64,000 nucleotides of DNA from Labia minor (taxonomy: Eukaryota; Arthropoda; Insecta; Dermaptera; Spongiphoridae), in assembly GCA_963082975.1 (NCBI GenBank), contig OY720344.1, forward strand, positions 10,341,580-10,405,579, in the 5' to 3' direction. Positions within the stretch are counted from its first letter, which is position 1, and the number at the start of each line of letters is the position of its first letter. Under the pieces are notes generated by a model that searched no databases, had not been told where the DNA came from, and was given only the letters and a program-made list of their open reading frames with translations. The position numbers were made by a program, and so were the translations under genes. Shown here in pieces: positions 23,523 through 35,552 of this stretch.

Positions 23523-24106
23523 ATATCTCGTAAGAGATAGTATTGCGATCACGAAAATTTTCGATGTTGAGATTTTGATGTTTTTATACGTTTTAAAGGT
23601 TCCTGAATCATTTTCACTAAGGTTGAGAAAAATGTCTGTGTGTGTGTGTGTGTAGACAAGATTACGCAAAAACGGTTTGAGCTAGAATGATGAAATTTGG
23701 TACATGAGCATTATTCAAAATTCGTAGTTTTCTATCAACTTTTGAGAAATGTAGCTCAACCGGAAGAGGGTCATTACTTACAACGTTTTGATTTTTTTTC
23801 CTCTAAAGTGACCGTAAAAATAAAGATATATGTTTGATAATTTTTCACATGATTAATAATTGTATAAAACTGCTATATATAGAATTTCAGCTTGATTGAA
23901 TTGCTGAAAGTACCAGAATTAATTTTTGAACACTGCAAATCTCACGCGCCAACACGTGACGTGGTGCCATCAACAAAAAGGCAAACATGCGCTGGTTTAA
24001 TATTTATTATTTATAATTTATAATTAATTAAATTTAATTTAAATATAATATATTATGTTATTTAATCCAATTCAAATTGCGAGATAGTCGAGTGGAGACA
24101 CTCCAG
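23523..24106 (-). mobile_element. HelA full-length copy (minus)
   Basis: In the plus orientation it begins with the hairpin region TCTCGTAAGAGATAGT and has a (TG)n tract at 23637-23654. It includes the CACGTGACGTGG box at about 23953 and ends GCGAGATAGTCGAGTGGAG plus ACACTCCAG at 24106. It is about 584 bp, close in length and content to the copy at 35725-36351. No target duplication was seen. Confidence 0.85.
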
Positions 24107-24425
24107 CTAATTTTCATTATATATATGTACTTATAACTAGTATATATATAATCGTAATTTATTTTATCTATTATCAATGAATATAAAAGATTATTTTATA
24201 AAAGATAGATAAGTAAAAGACAATTATATAAAAGAAATAATATAAAAAAAAGTTGATTTTTTTATTTTTTTGTATTTTTTGTATTTTTTTATATGATTAG
24301 CTTTTAATATAGTAATCTTTCGATATTTTAAGAGCAACACTCTTTTTAACTTGCTTATAAATCTTCCAGTTCTTTAAACTCATAAAATATATTTTTATTA
24401 TGATAAACCGATCAAGTTATTGCCC

Positions 24426-24458
<33 letters not shown>

Positions 24459-24904
24459 ACTGTTTAAAGTATGGATTGATAGGATTTTAAAAAGTTTGTT
24501 TATCAGTTGGGTTATTGGGCTTCGTCAGTGAAGGGAGCAACAGCCAGGCCATTCCCACTCTCATTCGATATATTTACATTTGGACATGTGAATGTGTGGG
24601 ATTGTGCGTGAGTGTGTGAGTGACGAAAACAAGAATGACTCACAGATTGGGGAGCTCCAGGCCAGACGGAGGCCTATTAAAGACACCTTCAGAGGACAAC
24701 CCAATTCCCATAAATGGATTGAAAACAGCCCAATGAGACGATGTGGGTGGGATGGATGAAGGCTCTTACTTTCATTACTATCATTCAATCAATAGAAAGA
24801 ACGTATAAAAAAATAATAATAATCAGAAGATGAATACATCAACTCATTCTATTTGTATAATATTTACATAAGAAATATATCGTAGTTATTTAATTAAAAA
24901 AAAT
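24107..24904. other. AT-rich DNA with a GC-balanced patch at 24505-24790
   Basis: The patch has an open 75-codon minus frame without family character and a TGTG-rich stretch near 24585-24625. Its source is unknown; unique non-coding DNA or an exon remnant are possible. Confidence 0.3.
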
Positions 24905-25441
24905 CTGGAGTGTCTCCACTCGACTATCTCGCAAATTTGAATTGAATTAAATAACATATATTAATTTAAATTAAATTAAATTAATTAAATTATAAATTAA
25001 AATTAATAAATAATATTTATTAAACCAGCGCATGTTTGGCTCTTTGTTGATGGAACCACGTCACGTGTTGGCGCGTGAGATTTGCAGTGTTAAAAAAATA
25101 ATTCAATCAAGCTGAAATTCTATATATAGCAGTTTTATAAAATTATTAATCATGTGAAAAATTATCAAACATATATCTTTATTTTTACGGTCACTTTAGA
25201 AGAAAAATAATCAAAACGTAGGTAATGACCCTCTTCCGATTGAGCTACATTTCTCAAAAGTTGATAGAAAACTATGAATTTTGAATAATGCCCATGTACC
25301 AAATTTCATACATACACACACACAAAGACATTTTTCTCAACCTTAGTGAAAATGATTCAGGTACCTTCAAAACGTATAAAAACTTCAAAATCTCAACATC
25401 GAAAATTTTCGTGATCGTTATACTATCTCTGACGAGATAGT
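24905..25441 (+). mobile_element. HelA copy
   Basis: It starts CTGGAGTGTCTCCACTCG and ACTATCTCGC, has CACGTCACGTGTTGGCGCG and a short (CA)n at 25312-25324, and ends with the hairpin ACTATCTCTGACGAGATAG. A segment before the microsatellite is deleted relative to other copies. It is non-autonomous. Confidence 0.85.
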
Positions 25442-25639
25442 AATAAAAAAATGAATTAAAATTAAATTGCAAAAAACTAAAAATGTAATTAGCAAATTTT
25501 TTAATTTAATTTCTCTAATGGTACCGTGAGAATCTTATATATATATATATATATATTTGTATTTTTGAAATATTAAACCGCTCAAAGGATTTTTTTAAAA
25601 TTCACACCATAGATAATATTTATAAAGAAAAATCGATCT

Positions 25640-25845
25640 GTCTAGGTTTCAGCCCCGGGAAAAATCATCTTTGTTAGTTTTATCTTAATTTAAAATAGAA
25701 ATTTTAATAATAAAAAATGGCGCCGGACAACGCTTCCTTAAATACAAAATATTATAAATAAAATAAAATTAAAAATATCTATTTTATTAATATTTTGTAA
25801 TCGAATTACGAAATATATATTATGTTATATCCACAGGCCTTACTT
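25640..25845 (-). mobile_element. Diverged HelB internal fragment
   Basis: GGGAAAAATCATCTTTGTTAG, TCTTAATTTAAAAT and ATATTATAAATAAAATAAAA occur in the same order as in minus-oriented HelB copies. The CRE-like block is replaced by ATGGCGCCGGACAACG. Both ends are missing. Confidence 0.55.
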
Positions 25846-27356
25846 TTCTGTCTTTCGATGCATTAATACTTACGTTAAAGGGCTCTATGTTTTATAACTT
25901 TTTTTTTTAAATGTTCTTTTAAATTGTGAAATTGTTTCATATATTTTGTGGTTTATTTGTTTTAAATAATAATCTTAATCTTAAATATTCATAATTCTTA
26001 AGGAATATAGCGGTGGTTCGGTGAACCCGGTACTAAATATTAAAAACACACATATTTAATATTACATTTTTTTTTATTAACTTTTATTTTCATTATTAAA
26101 ATTAAAATTAAAAAATTTCTAGACCTGAATTTATTAATTGTATTATGAAATATTTAAAAACGATAAAATATTATATTGAATAAATAAATTAGTTTGGATG
26201 GAAATTTTTTTTTTATTAAAAATAGAACAAAACAAAAAAAAATAAAAAAATAAAAAAATGAATGGTAAATTTTGGAAAGATAGATATCTCGAGTCAATTT
26301 TGTAGTTTCAAAGTCCTCTTATCGCCTGTTTGCATCCTTCTTCTCATTAAACACAGTGATAACAACGTTCAGGACTCAATAAATCATCTGAGAAGATAAA
26401 TAAAATATCAAATTCATTCGTACGTTTTTGTTATCGAATAAATAAATTCCAACTGAGAGGATCTATATTTTTTGGTTAAAAACTCCTTATATATAAATTT
26501 ATCGATGAAATAATCTATGAACGAGTCCTTATTTGAGTGAATGAAATGGATCACTTATCATGTGGCCTTTTGCATCCTTTGATAGAGACAATTCTTTAGG
26601 AAAAACCCCAAAATGAATGATCAAAGGGAGATCTTTGGAAAATTAAAATAAGAATTTTAGATCTAGGTTTCTGTGAAATAAAATAAAATATCAATCAAGA
26701 ATAACTTTTTAATAAACAAGATAAAAATTAAAGAATTAAAAAAATTGAAATTTTAATAAAAATTAAAATAAGTCTCTTTGATAAAATATAATTTAAAATT
26801 TTTTTTTTTTATTTTTCAAATAACTTACAAAAATCAATCAATATGAAATATGATTATCCTATCATTTGATTCATCATCTTACCAATCCAAGACACATGTC
26901 TCATAATATATGTCCAAAAACAAAACAATTCCATAAGCATAACAAAATAAATAATCTTTTAAATCGGAAGAATATTATTTATATCGGGTATTTTTCGATA
27001 AATAAAATAAATAAATATCACGATTTCAATTGTTTTGGGGAAGGTGACAGATGTAATCCAAACGTGTTATCCAATTCTATTGGATACCATTTTATTCTTT
27101 TTTAAACTGAAAATAAAAACAATTGAATTTTATTTGAAACTATCATTCTGACAGTATGGATGGTATAATTCATTTGGGTGTATGTGAGTGTATGTGTATA
27201 AGTATAATATCCACAATGATATAAAATGAGTAAAATAAATTTTATTTATACTTAAAATAAAGTATTATATATTGTTATTTTACAAGAATTACAAAGTTCC
27301 AATCTGAATGCATACAAAATCATCTTACAAATTTCTAAATACAAAAAAAATAAAAT
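25846..27356. other. AT-rich DNA, nothing recognised
   Basis: The 79-codon frame at 26866-27105 is low-complexity and not convincing. No repeats with clear ends were seen. Confidence 0.45.
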
Positions 27357-27966
27357 AAGTTGACCTGTGACCAGACACAGAACCGACCGACGATTTGAAA
27401 TAAATTAATTTCCAGCTACAGAAACAATTTAAAATAATTTTAATATATCTATTAATGCAATAAAAAACAGATATGAATAAAACAAATATTTTTAATTTTA
27501 TTTTATTAATAATATATAAGGAGGCGCTGGCAGTGACGTCATGAAAGGCTGGGTGACGTCATATAATTTTAAATTAAGAAAAAACTAATGAAGATGATTT
27601 TTCCAGGGGATAAAACCTATACAAAATGCATATGTATAAAATCTCCTCATGTGAAATTTGGTGCTAAAATAATCCTTCCCTTCCTATCGTCGATCGGTAA
27701 TACTACCACTTCCGGTTTCCGGATATACACCAAAAGTTGATCAATTCATCATACTGATGCATTAAGTAAATATACAAAATTTCATCAAAATCTGTTGAGC
27801 CGTTCAAGCTGTATACATCTACATATACGGACGGACATACAGGCGGACAGACGGACGGACATCATGCTAAAAATACTTTTTTCGGTTAACAAAGTGCATG
27901 ATACGTGGATATATGTGAAATTTGGTGTGAAAACAATACATACCTCCCTCACAATCGTCAGTCGGT
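27357..27966 (+). mobile_element. HelB (Helentron-like) full-length copy
   Basis: It starts AAGTTGACCTGTGACCAG and the subterminal repeat ACCGACCGACGATTTG. It has two TGACGTCA CRE-type palindromes (about 27534 and 27554), a conserved core CATCAAAATCTGTTGAGCC and a (GGAC)n microsatellite at 27828-27858. It ends AATCGTCAGTCGGTAAAA, the inverse of the 5' subterminal repeat. It is about 610 bp and encodes nothing. The order of parts matches HelA (5' mini-hairpin, subterminal repeat, core, microsatellite, inverted subterminal repeat). Confidence 0.8.
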
Positions 27967-29158
27967 AAAAAAGAAAAATGAGAAAAATAATATTAAAAAC
28001 AAAATTTATCTAAAAATTTACAAGGATAATATTATCTCATTAATCTTAGTTAGTATAATTATTATTTTTTTAAATATTTAAACATTTTATATATTTTTAA
28101 AATTTTTAAAATGGTATTTATAATTTAATGTCTTTTTACAATATTAACTTTTCTGATTTTTCTTATATATTAACTTAATGATAAATTATATAAAATTGTT
28201 AATTGTTTTTTTTATTTTTATTTCTCCTGATAACTACTCCTAAGCAAATAGCTCAATTATTAAAACGAAAAAAAAGGAAGTAATTAGAAAAATTAAATTG
28301 TTATAATCAATTTTATTTTAATCAGTCAATTCTCAGATAAAGTAATTATCATTATTGACAATTTTTCAAATCAATTAAATAAAAAATAAAAAAACTTATT
28401 TAAATGGATTTTTAAAATTTTATTTTATTTAATTTAAATATGAAATCTTTATTTACCTCCATACTCGTGTTTCTGAATTAATATTATCCTATCTGTGTGG
28501 ATTAATTTAGCCATATAGCTTTGAGGGATAATGAGATAAAAACATTTCAACATTAAAACAAAAATTCAAAAAGGTAACAACAAAAGTTGCTTGTAAATGA
28601 AGAGGGGCAAAAGAATTAAAAGTTGAAAAGAAAGATTCGTACTCCAATGAAGTAGGATCTGCCTAGAGGCAGTTTAGAATGCCTTTTCATATTGAAAATG
28701 AAATCTTGTTGGAAATGAAAATCCATTCCAGAAGGATATTTCTTTTGTGCAGACAAGAAACGTCTCTCAAAAATATAAATATACCTTTTATATATTGTAG
28801 TAGTACCCAGTAAGCGCTAAGCAGCCGTCGTTCAGTAACTTAATATTAAATAAATATTCTTTTTATTATTTTTTTTTATCCTTTTATCTTTAGTCTTATA
28901 ATTTATTTTTCTAATCAATTACTTGTAAAATCAGAAATTTTCAACAATTTGTTTTTCTTTAAATATGAATATTTAATTTTTTTTTTCTTCTTCTACTCTT
29001 AATTTTGATTTTTTTTTTTTCAAAATTATCTTAATATGAGAGCTAGATAAAATATTTTAATATAAGTTTTTTTTTAATAATATATAATTATATTAAGAAA
29101 TCTATATAGAATAAAAATTATCTAACAAAAGTGTTATTAGGCTTGAATTATAATTTTT
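27967..29158. other. AT-rich DNA, nothing recognised
   Basis: A mixed patch near 28600-28830 has no recognised content. The rest is low-complexity. Confidence 0.45.
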
Positions 29159-29793
29159 ACCGACCGACGATAGTAAGGGAGGTATTGTTTTCACACCAAA
29201 TTTCACATGTGGAGATTTTTACATATCTCCACGAATCAAGCATTTTCTTAACAGAAAAAAGTATTTTTAGAATGATGTCTGTCCGTCCGTCCGTCCGTCT
29301 GTCCGTCCGTCCTTATAGATGTGTATAGCTTGAACGGCTAAACAGATTCTGATGAAATTTGGTATATTTACTTAATGCATCAGTATGATGAATTGATCAA
29401 CTTTTGGTGCAAATTCGGAAACCGGAAGTGGTAGTATTAGCGATCAACGATAGGAAGGGAAGGGTTATTTTCATACCAAATTTCACATGAGGAGATTTTT
29501 TACATATCATCACGAATCATTCACTTTGCATTGGTTTTATACTCGAGAAAAATCATCTTTATTAGTTTTTTCTTAATTAAAATTATATGACGTCATCCAG
29601 CCATTCATGACGTCACAGCCTGGTCTTACATATATATTATAAATAAAATAAAATTAAAACTATTTATGTTATATCCATATTTGTTTTTTATTACATTAAT
29701 AGATATATTAAAATTATTTGAAATTGTTTCTCTAGCTGGAAATTAATTTATTTCAAACCGTCGGTCGGTTCGGACCTGGCCACAGGTCAACTT
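29159..29793 (-). mobile_element. HelB full-length copy (minus)
   Basis: It begins in plus orientation ACCGACCGACGATAGTAAGG and has (CCGT)n at 29281-29312, AATTGATCAACTTTTGGTGC, CCGGAAGTGG and the paired TGACGTCA boxes near 29588 and 29608. It ends CCACAGGTCAACTT. The flanking Ts on both sides fit insertion at T/T without duplication. Confidence 0.85.
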
Positions 29794-31410
29794 ATTATTT
29801 TTAATCTAAATTGTAGAAAAAAGTTAAAAAATAAAATGTAAAAATATGAATTAATAAAATATCATAAACTAATGATAAAAAAAAAAGAATTCATTCATAT
29901 ATTATTAAAATTTTGAAATTTATTTATTTTTAACATTATTAATTTAAAAATTTATTAAAAAAAACCAAAAAATTAAAATTTTTCTTATTAAATAGCAAAA
30001 CAAAAAAATATATTTTAAATCAGCCTATGAATTCGGGAAGGTGTTGGGGGATGTGAAGAGAACATTTCAAATATAAGTTCTACATTTTTATGAAAACATC
30101 AAAGGGGCTGTTTCTGGTAAAGGAATTCAGTTATTAAATTTTAAGTCTTCATCCACAAAATTTTTTCTAAATTTTCCTTTATTGAAAGGCAGCACAGTAA
30201 ATTAAAGATATTAAATATTTAAAATATAAAATTAAATAAATAAATAAATAATTATTAATTATTCATATTAAATAAAAATGAATACCATTTTATTTAATTA
30301 ATCCTCTTAAGATTTTTTCTCTAGACTAATCACAGATGGATAGAGAAGAGTAGAGAATTCAAGTTGAAAAGCTTCTTCTCTCTATCCACTTGATAGATAA
30401 CATGTTGAACATTTGATAAAAATGAAAAATAAACTAAAAAAACTAAATGCTTATTCAGTTTATTTACTTATTTTTTTTGTGTCACATTGAAGAAGAAAGC
30501 AATCCATTTTCTTAACGCTCAATTACTTTCATATATAAATAAATAAATATATATATATAAATCTGATCTTTTCTATGTTATTATCGTTCTCAACAAATCG
30601 TAAACTACTTAGTTTAATACCGTTAACCTTCAACGAGATCATATTACAGTCTTAACTAAGAAATTCCACCCTCTCTATATAAAATCTTTCAAATATTATA
30701 TAAGGTAGTACTAGTCTAGTACATAAATTGGCAGTATATTCTTAAGACTATTTTCCTGTCCAGGGTGGTGGGTAGCATATTGCTACGACTTGCATTCAGG
30801 CCCTTCTCGCCCATTGCCAATGGCTTAAGGGCTAATTCGGATCCCCTGCCCTCGTCCATTGGCTATAATACCACCAGCAACCAACTCTCAGCTCGTAAAT
30901 TTCATTTTTATCACCAATTTAATTAAATCCTTCTTGAACAATTTCTCAATTAGATATATAGAACTAGGTGGAGAGAGAATAGGCGAGAGAGCGAGAGAGA
31001 TGGATATTGTGGTGACTTGCTTTTGCTTTCAACGACATATGGTGCGCGAAACGTTGCCGCCTGCCTCCGTAACGTAGTTACTTGCCAAGCACTCTCATTC
31101 ACTGACTACTTGACGCTTTTCAACATCATAATACATACATACATACATACATACATACATACATACTTTCATATATATATAATATCTTAGGCCAGAATAT
31201 AATTTAATTTCTAAGAGTTATTACACCAGTAATGAAATCTTCAATGAAATTTAACTTAAATAGCTACAATATATTCATAAATGAAAAAAAAAATTATAAG
31301 AATATAATTGGATGTAAATAATAAATTCTCTTTGAAATAATTATTTCATAATTTGTGAACTTAAATAACTTAAATGCCTATCTGCCCATTATTTCCTGGT
31401 ATCAATTTTT
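29794..31410. other. AT-rich DNA; (ATAC)n microsatellite; GC-balanced patches
   Basis: A GC-balanced patch at 30755-30880 includes an inverted CCATTGCCAATGG motif and is of unknown origin. A mixed stretch lies at 30950-31130. A tetranucleotide ATAC microsatellite runs from about 31131 to 31166. No gene was recognised. Confidence 0.4.
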
Positions 31411-32520
31411 ACTATCTCACCAGTGTGGGTATGTAGAAAAGATTACGAAAAATCGGTTTGAGCTAGAATAATGAAATTTGGTAAAAAGTATATTATTCAA
31501 AATTCGTAGTTTTCTATCAACTTTTGAGCAATGTAGCTCATTCGGAAGAAAACTATTACCTAACACGTTTTCATTTTTACCGACCGACGATAGTAAGGGA
31601 GGTATTGTTTTCACACCAAATTTCACATGTGGAGATTTTTACATATCTCCACGAATCTTGCATTTTCTTAACAGAAAAAAGTATTTTTAGCATGATCTCT
31701 GTTCGTCCGTCCGTCCGCTGTGTGTCCGTATAGGTGTGTATAGCTTGAACGGCTAAACAGATTCTGATGAAATTTTGTATATTTACTTAATGCATCAGTA
31801 TGATGAATTGATCAACTTTTGGTGTGTATCTGGAAACCGGAAGTGGTAGTATTACCGATCGACGATAGGAAGAGAAGGGTTATTTTCACACTAAATTTCA
31901 CATGAGGAGATTTTTTACACTTCTCCACGAATCATGCACTTTGTATTGGTTTTATCCTCGAGAAAAATCATCTTTATTAGTTTTTTCTTAATTTAAAATT
32001 ATATGACGTCACAGCCTGGTCTTACATATATATTATAAATAAAATAAAATTAAAAATATTTATGTTAAATCCATATCTGTTTTTTATTGCATTAATAGAT
32101 ACATTTAAATTATTTGAAATTGTTGATGTAGCTGGAAATTAATTTATTTCAAACCGTCGGTCGCTTCTGAGACTGGCCACAGGTCAACTTATTTTTCCTC
32201 TAAACTGACCTTTAAAATAAAGATATATGCTTGATAGTTTTTCACATGATTACAAATTGTATAAAACAATTATATATAGAATTACACCTTGATTGAATCC
32301 CTGAAAGTACCGGAAATAGTTTTTTTAAATTTTGACCTATAAATGAAGGTAAAGATTTTAAATTTAAATTTAATATATTTTAATTAATTAATTTAATTTT
32401 TAATAAAATAACTATACTGTAATTTAAAATTTTTTTATTGATTAATTAATTAAATTTAAATATAATATATGTTAATTAATCCAATTCAAATTGCGAGATA
32501 GTCGAGTGCAGACACTCCAG
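31411..32520 (-). mobile_element. HelA copy (subfamily 2) split by a HelB insertion
   Basis: HelA sequence runs from ACTATCTCAC at 31411 to CATTTTT at 31578. It resumes at 32192 with TTTTTCCTCTAAACTGACC and ends GACACTCCAG at 32520. The last third differs from the main HelA type: the ACGCGCC and CACGTG block is replaced by TTTGACCTATAAATGAAGG. The same variant occurs at 58568-59389. The interruption falls in the T-run that is uninterrupted in all other HelA copies. Confidence 0.82.
31579..32190 (-). mobile_element. HelB copy nested in HelA
   Basis: This is a 612-bp HelB in plus-strand order ACCGACCGACGATAG to CAGGTCAACTT. It lies exactly within the T-run of the host HelA. Comparison with uninterrupted HelA copies fixes both termini and shows no target duplication other than T residues, as expected of Helentron-type insertion. 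One of the two CRE palindromes is deleted in this copy. Confidence 0.88.
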
Positions 32521-33073
32521 ATTTTTTTTTTAACCTAATTTCTTTTGGTAATAAATGATTTTAACTTTTATACAAATTAAAACAATATTATCATCATGGT
32601 ATTTATTTATTTTGCAATTCAAAACAAATAATCTTTTACATATTCTTTAGCTGTATTTTTTTTTATTTGTTTATTTTAGTATCTTTTACTTTGACCATTG
32701 ATTTTGCTAATAATTAGTATTTTTTTTTGCACACTATCTTTAGCAAATGACATTTAAATATAAATTAGTATTTCAACATTAATCCATTATGACTGATTAG
32801 ATTATTTTAAAATACTAATATTACTTAATTATTTCCATTCAATTATCAGTAAAGTGATATTAGGTTAGATGCATTATGCATACCTACTAACAGATAATTT
32901 CTAAATAAATATTTATAAAATAATTATATAAATAAAAATACAAATATAAATAAATATAACACAAGGAATATACATTATCTAAGAGAACCGTTAAGTATTT
33001 ACTGAATACACATGAAATACTGTTTTTCTTTGTTACATTTCAGTGAATATAAGAGGATATTGAGAAATTATAT

Positions 33074-33145
<72 letters not shown>

Positions 33146-33560
33146 ATAAGAATTATTATAAAGAAGTTATTTTTTTTAATTTAACCATAAATTATTTATT
33201 TCAAAAATGATCTTATTACATCAATTATAGAATTCATTAAATTTAAAGACAGTTTCTCAATTTACAATCTATACGTCAAATTACCTAGAATAATTAAGAG
33301 TGATTATAAATTATATTTTCTTTTCATAGTAATACTAATAAATAATTATTTATATCATCCTGTAAAGATTTGAAGTCAAGGTTTCAATGTAAGAAATAAT
33401 TATGATACATATAACTTTTAGACAAGTATTTAAAAATAAGTATATAAATTTTGTGTTTGTTTTTATTAATAAAATATAATCGAAAATTATAATTATAAAT
33501 TATAATATAAAATATATTTTTTTATTAATTTTAAACGAAATGTTTATGTAATATAATAAT
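32521..33560. other. AT-rich DNA with a long (TA)n microsatellite
   Basis: A (TA)n tract of about 75 bp spans 33066-33140. Nothing else was recognised. Confidence 0.5.
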
Positions 33561-34166
33561 AAGTTGACCTGTGGCCAGGCACAGAACCGACCGACGGTTT
33601 GTAATAAATTAATTTCAAGCTACAGAAACAATTTCAAATAATTTTAATATATCTATTAATGCAATAAAAAACAGATATGGATATTACATAAATATTATTA
33701 ATTTTATTTTATTTATAATATATATGTAAGACCAGGCTGTCAGGTCATGAATGGCTTGGATGATTTTAAATTAAGAAAAAAATAATGAAGATGATTTTTT
33801 CCGAGGATAAAACAAATACAAAGTTCATCATTCGTGGAGATATGTAAAAAATCTCCTCATTTGAAATTTGGTGTGAAAATAACCCTTCCCTCCTATCGGT
33901 GATCGCTAATACTACCACTTCCTGTTTCCGGATTTGCACCAAAAATTGATCAATTCATCATACTGATGCATTAAGTAAATATACCAAATTTTATCAAAAT
34001 TCGTTGGGCCGTTCAAGCTCTGTACACATCTATACGGACGGACGGACAGACATACTAAAAATACTATTTTCTGTTAAGAAAATGCATGATTCGTGGAGAT
34101 ATGTAAAAATCTCTACATGTGAAATTTGGTGTGAAAACAATACCTCTCTTACTATCGTCGGTCGGT
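33561..34166 (+). mobile_element. HelB full-length copy (plus)
   Basis: It starts AAGTTGACCTGTGGCCAG and ACCGACCGACGGTTTG, and ends ACTATCGTCGGTCGGT at 34166 followed by A residues. It carries the conserved core, CCGGATTTGCACC, and a short (GGAC)n tract at 34035-34050. The CRE block is eroded to GGTCATGAATGG. Confidence 0.83.
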
Positions 34167-34546
34167 AAAAAATTATTTGACTTCAAGGAAATTTTGCATA
34201 TTATATTAGTGTAATTAAAATTATCATAAATAATAGATATAGAGAGAAATATAATTGTAACAATAATAACTTCCAATTTATAATTTTATCATTGCTAAGT
34301 TAATAAAAAATACAAAGAAATTTCCCAAAGAAATTCTTGTTTTTTTATGCTAATAAATAAAATTGAAGAATTTCTTAAAAATCATAATATAATTTCATTT
34401 TAAAATTTTTGAAACACATTTATAATGTAAAATATATATATATTATATAAATATTTATATTTAAAAAGTGTATTTATTTCACCTTAAAGTCAAAAATTTT
34501 TTTCATAAGCACAAATTTACAATATATAAATTTTATTGATATATAT
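34167..34546. other. AT-rich DNA, nothing recognised
   Basis: Low-complexity AT-rich interval. Confidence 0.5.
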
Positions 34547-34834
34547 CAGAGGTTCCCAAACTTTTTCTGTATATGACTCACATAATACATCGGATTTTTG
34601 CCGCGGCTCCCTTAATTAGGGTGACCATATTTCGAAAATTTTGAAAAAGTACGAAATGTTTAAAAGCTAGTGCAAAAAACGTTTTTTTTTAGAGACAAAT
34701 TGAAAAAAATAATCGAAAATGTTCAAAAGTTTCCCCACAAAACTTTTTTTTAAGAACTAAAAAATTTCAAGTATTAGGAAATTTTTTCGTGGCTCCCCTA
34801 TGACGGCGTCGCGGCTCACAGTTTGGGAATGACT
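34547..34834. mobile_element. hAT-like element with CAGAGGTTCCCAAAC ends
   Basis: The left end CAGAGGTTCCCAAACTTTTT and right end CACAGTTTGGGAATGA form the terminal inverted repeat typical of a hAT group. GCGGCTCCCTTAA-like words lie near both ends. Inside, 34617-34662 matches the end of the TAGGGTGACCA hAT MITE, so this copy is chimeric or hosts a fragment. The flanks are AT-rich, and only an imperfect 8-bp duplication (TGATATAT / TCATATAT) can be proposed. Confidence 0.65.
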
Positions 34835-35362
34835 CATATATAGGAAATTTCTCAAACTTATTCGCATTTCTCATTTTGATTATTTAAATATTTTTGTTAA
34901 TATTTTTTTAATCTTGAGATAAATACGACATTAAATCACACACACACACAAATAATATTTAAATATTAATTATTATATTTACATAAGTGAAAGTTATATT
35001 TAGATTATTTTTCTCATTCTTGTTTTCAATATAATTGTTTTTAATCGGTCCATTTAAACCATATTTTCTGATCAAATGGGTTTTAAATGCAATCTCTTAA
35101 AAGCTAAGCTAAAAATCAACGACAATGTTGTTGACCAAGTAATCCGACCGAGATATCCTAGACCTCCTTTTCGAATGTCTGCCAGGTCTATATATGGACA
35201 AGGATTTCTGATATTGATTATATATATATATATATTTGTTAAATTTATTTGATATTGTCCAACTCTTAATCAATGTAGATACAACTTTCACTTTATCTGA
35301 AGAATCTTAGACAACCGAGCGTCATATAGACATCTTTTTGATATAAAATTAATTAAGCACAA

Positions 35363-35411
<49 letters not shown>

Positions 35412-35552
35412 GAAAGTCGATAAACTAAATAAAAATAAAAATATTTAATAAATTGTGATTTCTTTAAAAAAAAAATGTTAGAGAACAGATGCTATTTTTT
35501 TAATTTTAAAATGAAAATTTGCATTTAAACATTTATATTTGTTAAGTTACAC
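34835..35552. other. AT-rich DNA, (TA)n microsatellites
   Basis: (TA)n tracts lie at 35218-35234 and 35368-35406. A short mixed patch at 35100-35200 was not recognised. Confidence 0.45.

Noticed and set aside
27828-27858. Short regular GGAC repeats as a CRISPR-like array
   Set aside because: These are tetranucleotide microsatellites within HelB, with no spacers, in a eukaryotic genome.
29131-29328. Frame with a VRPSVRLSVRP repeat as an arginine-rich peptide
   Set aside because: It is the (CCGT)n microsatellite of HelB read as protein.
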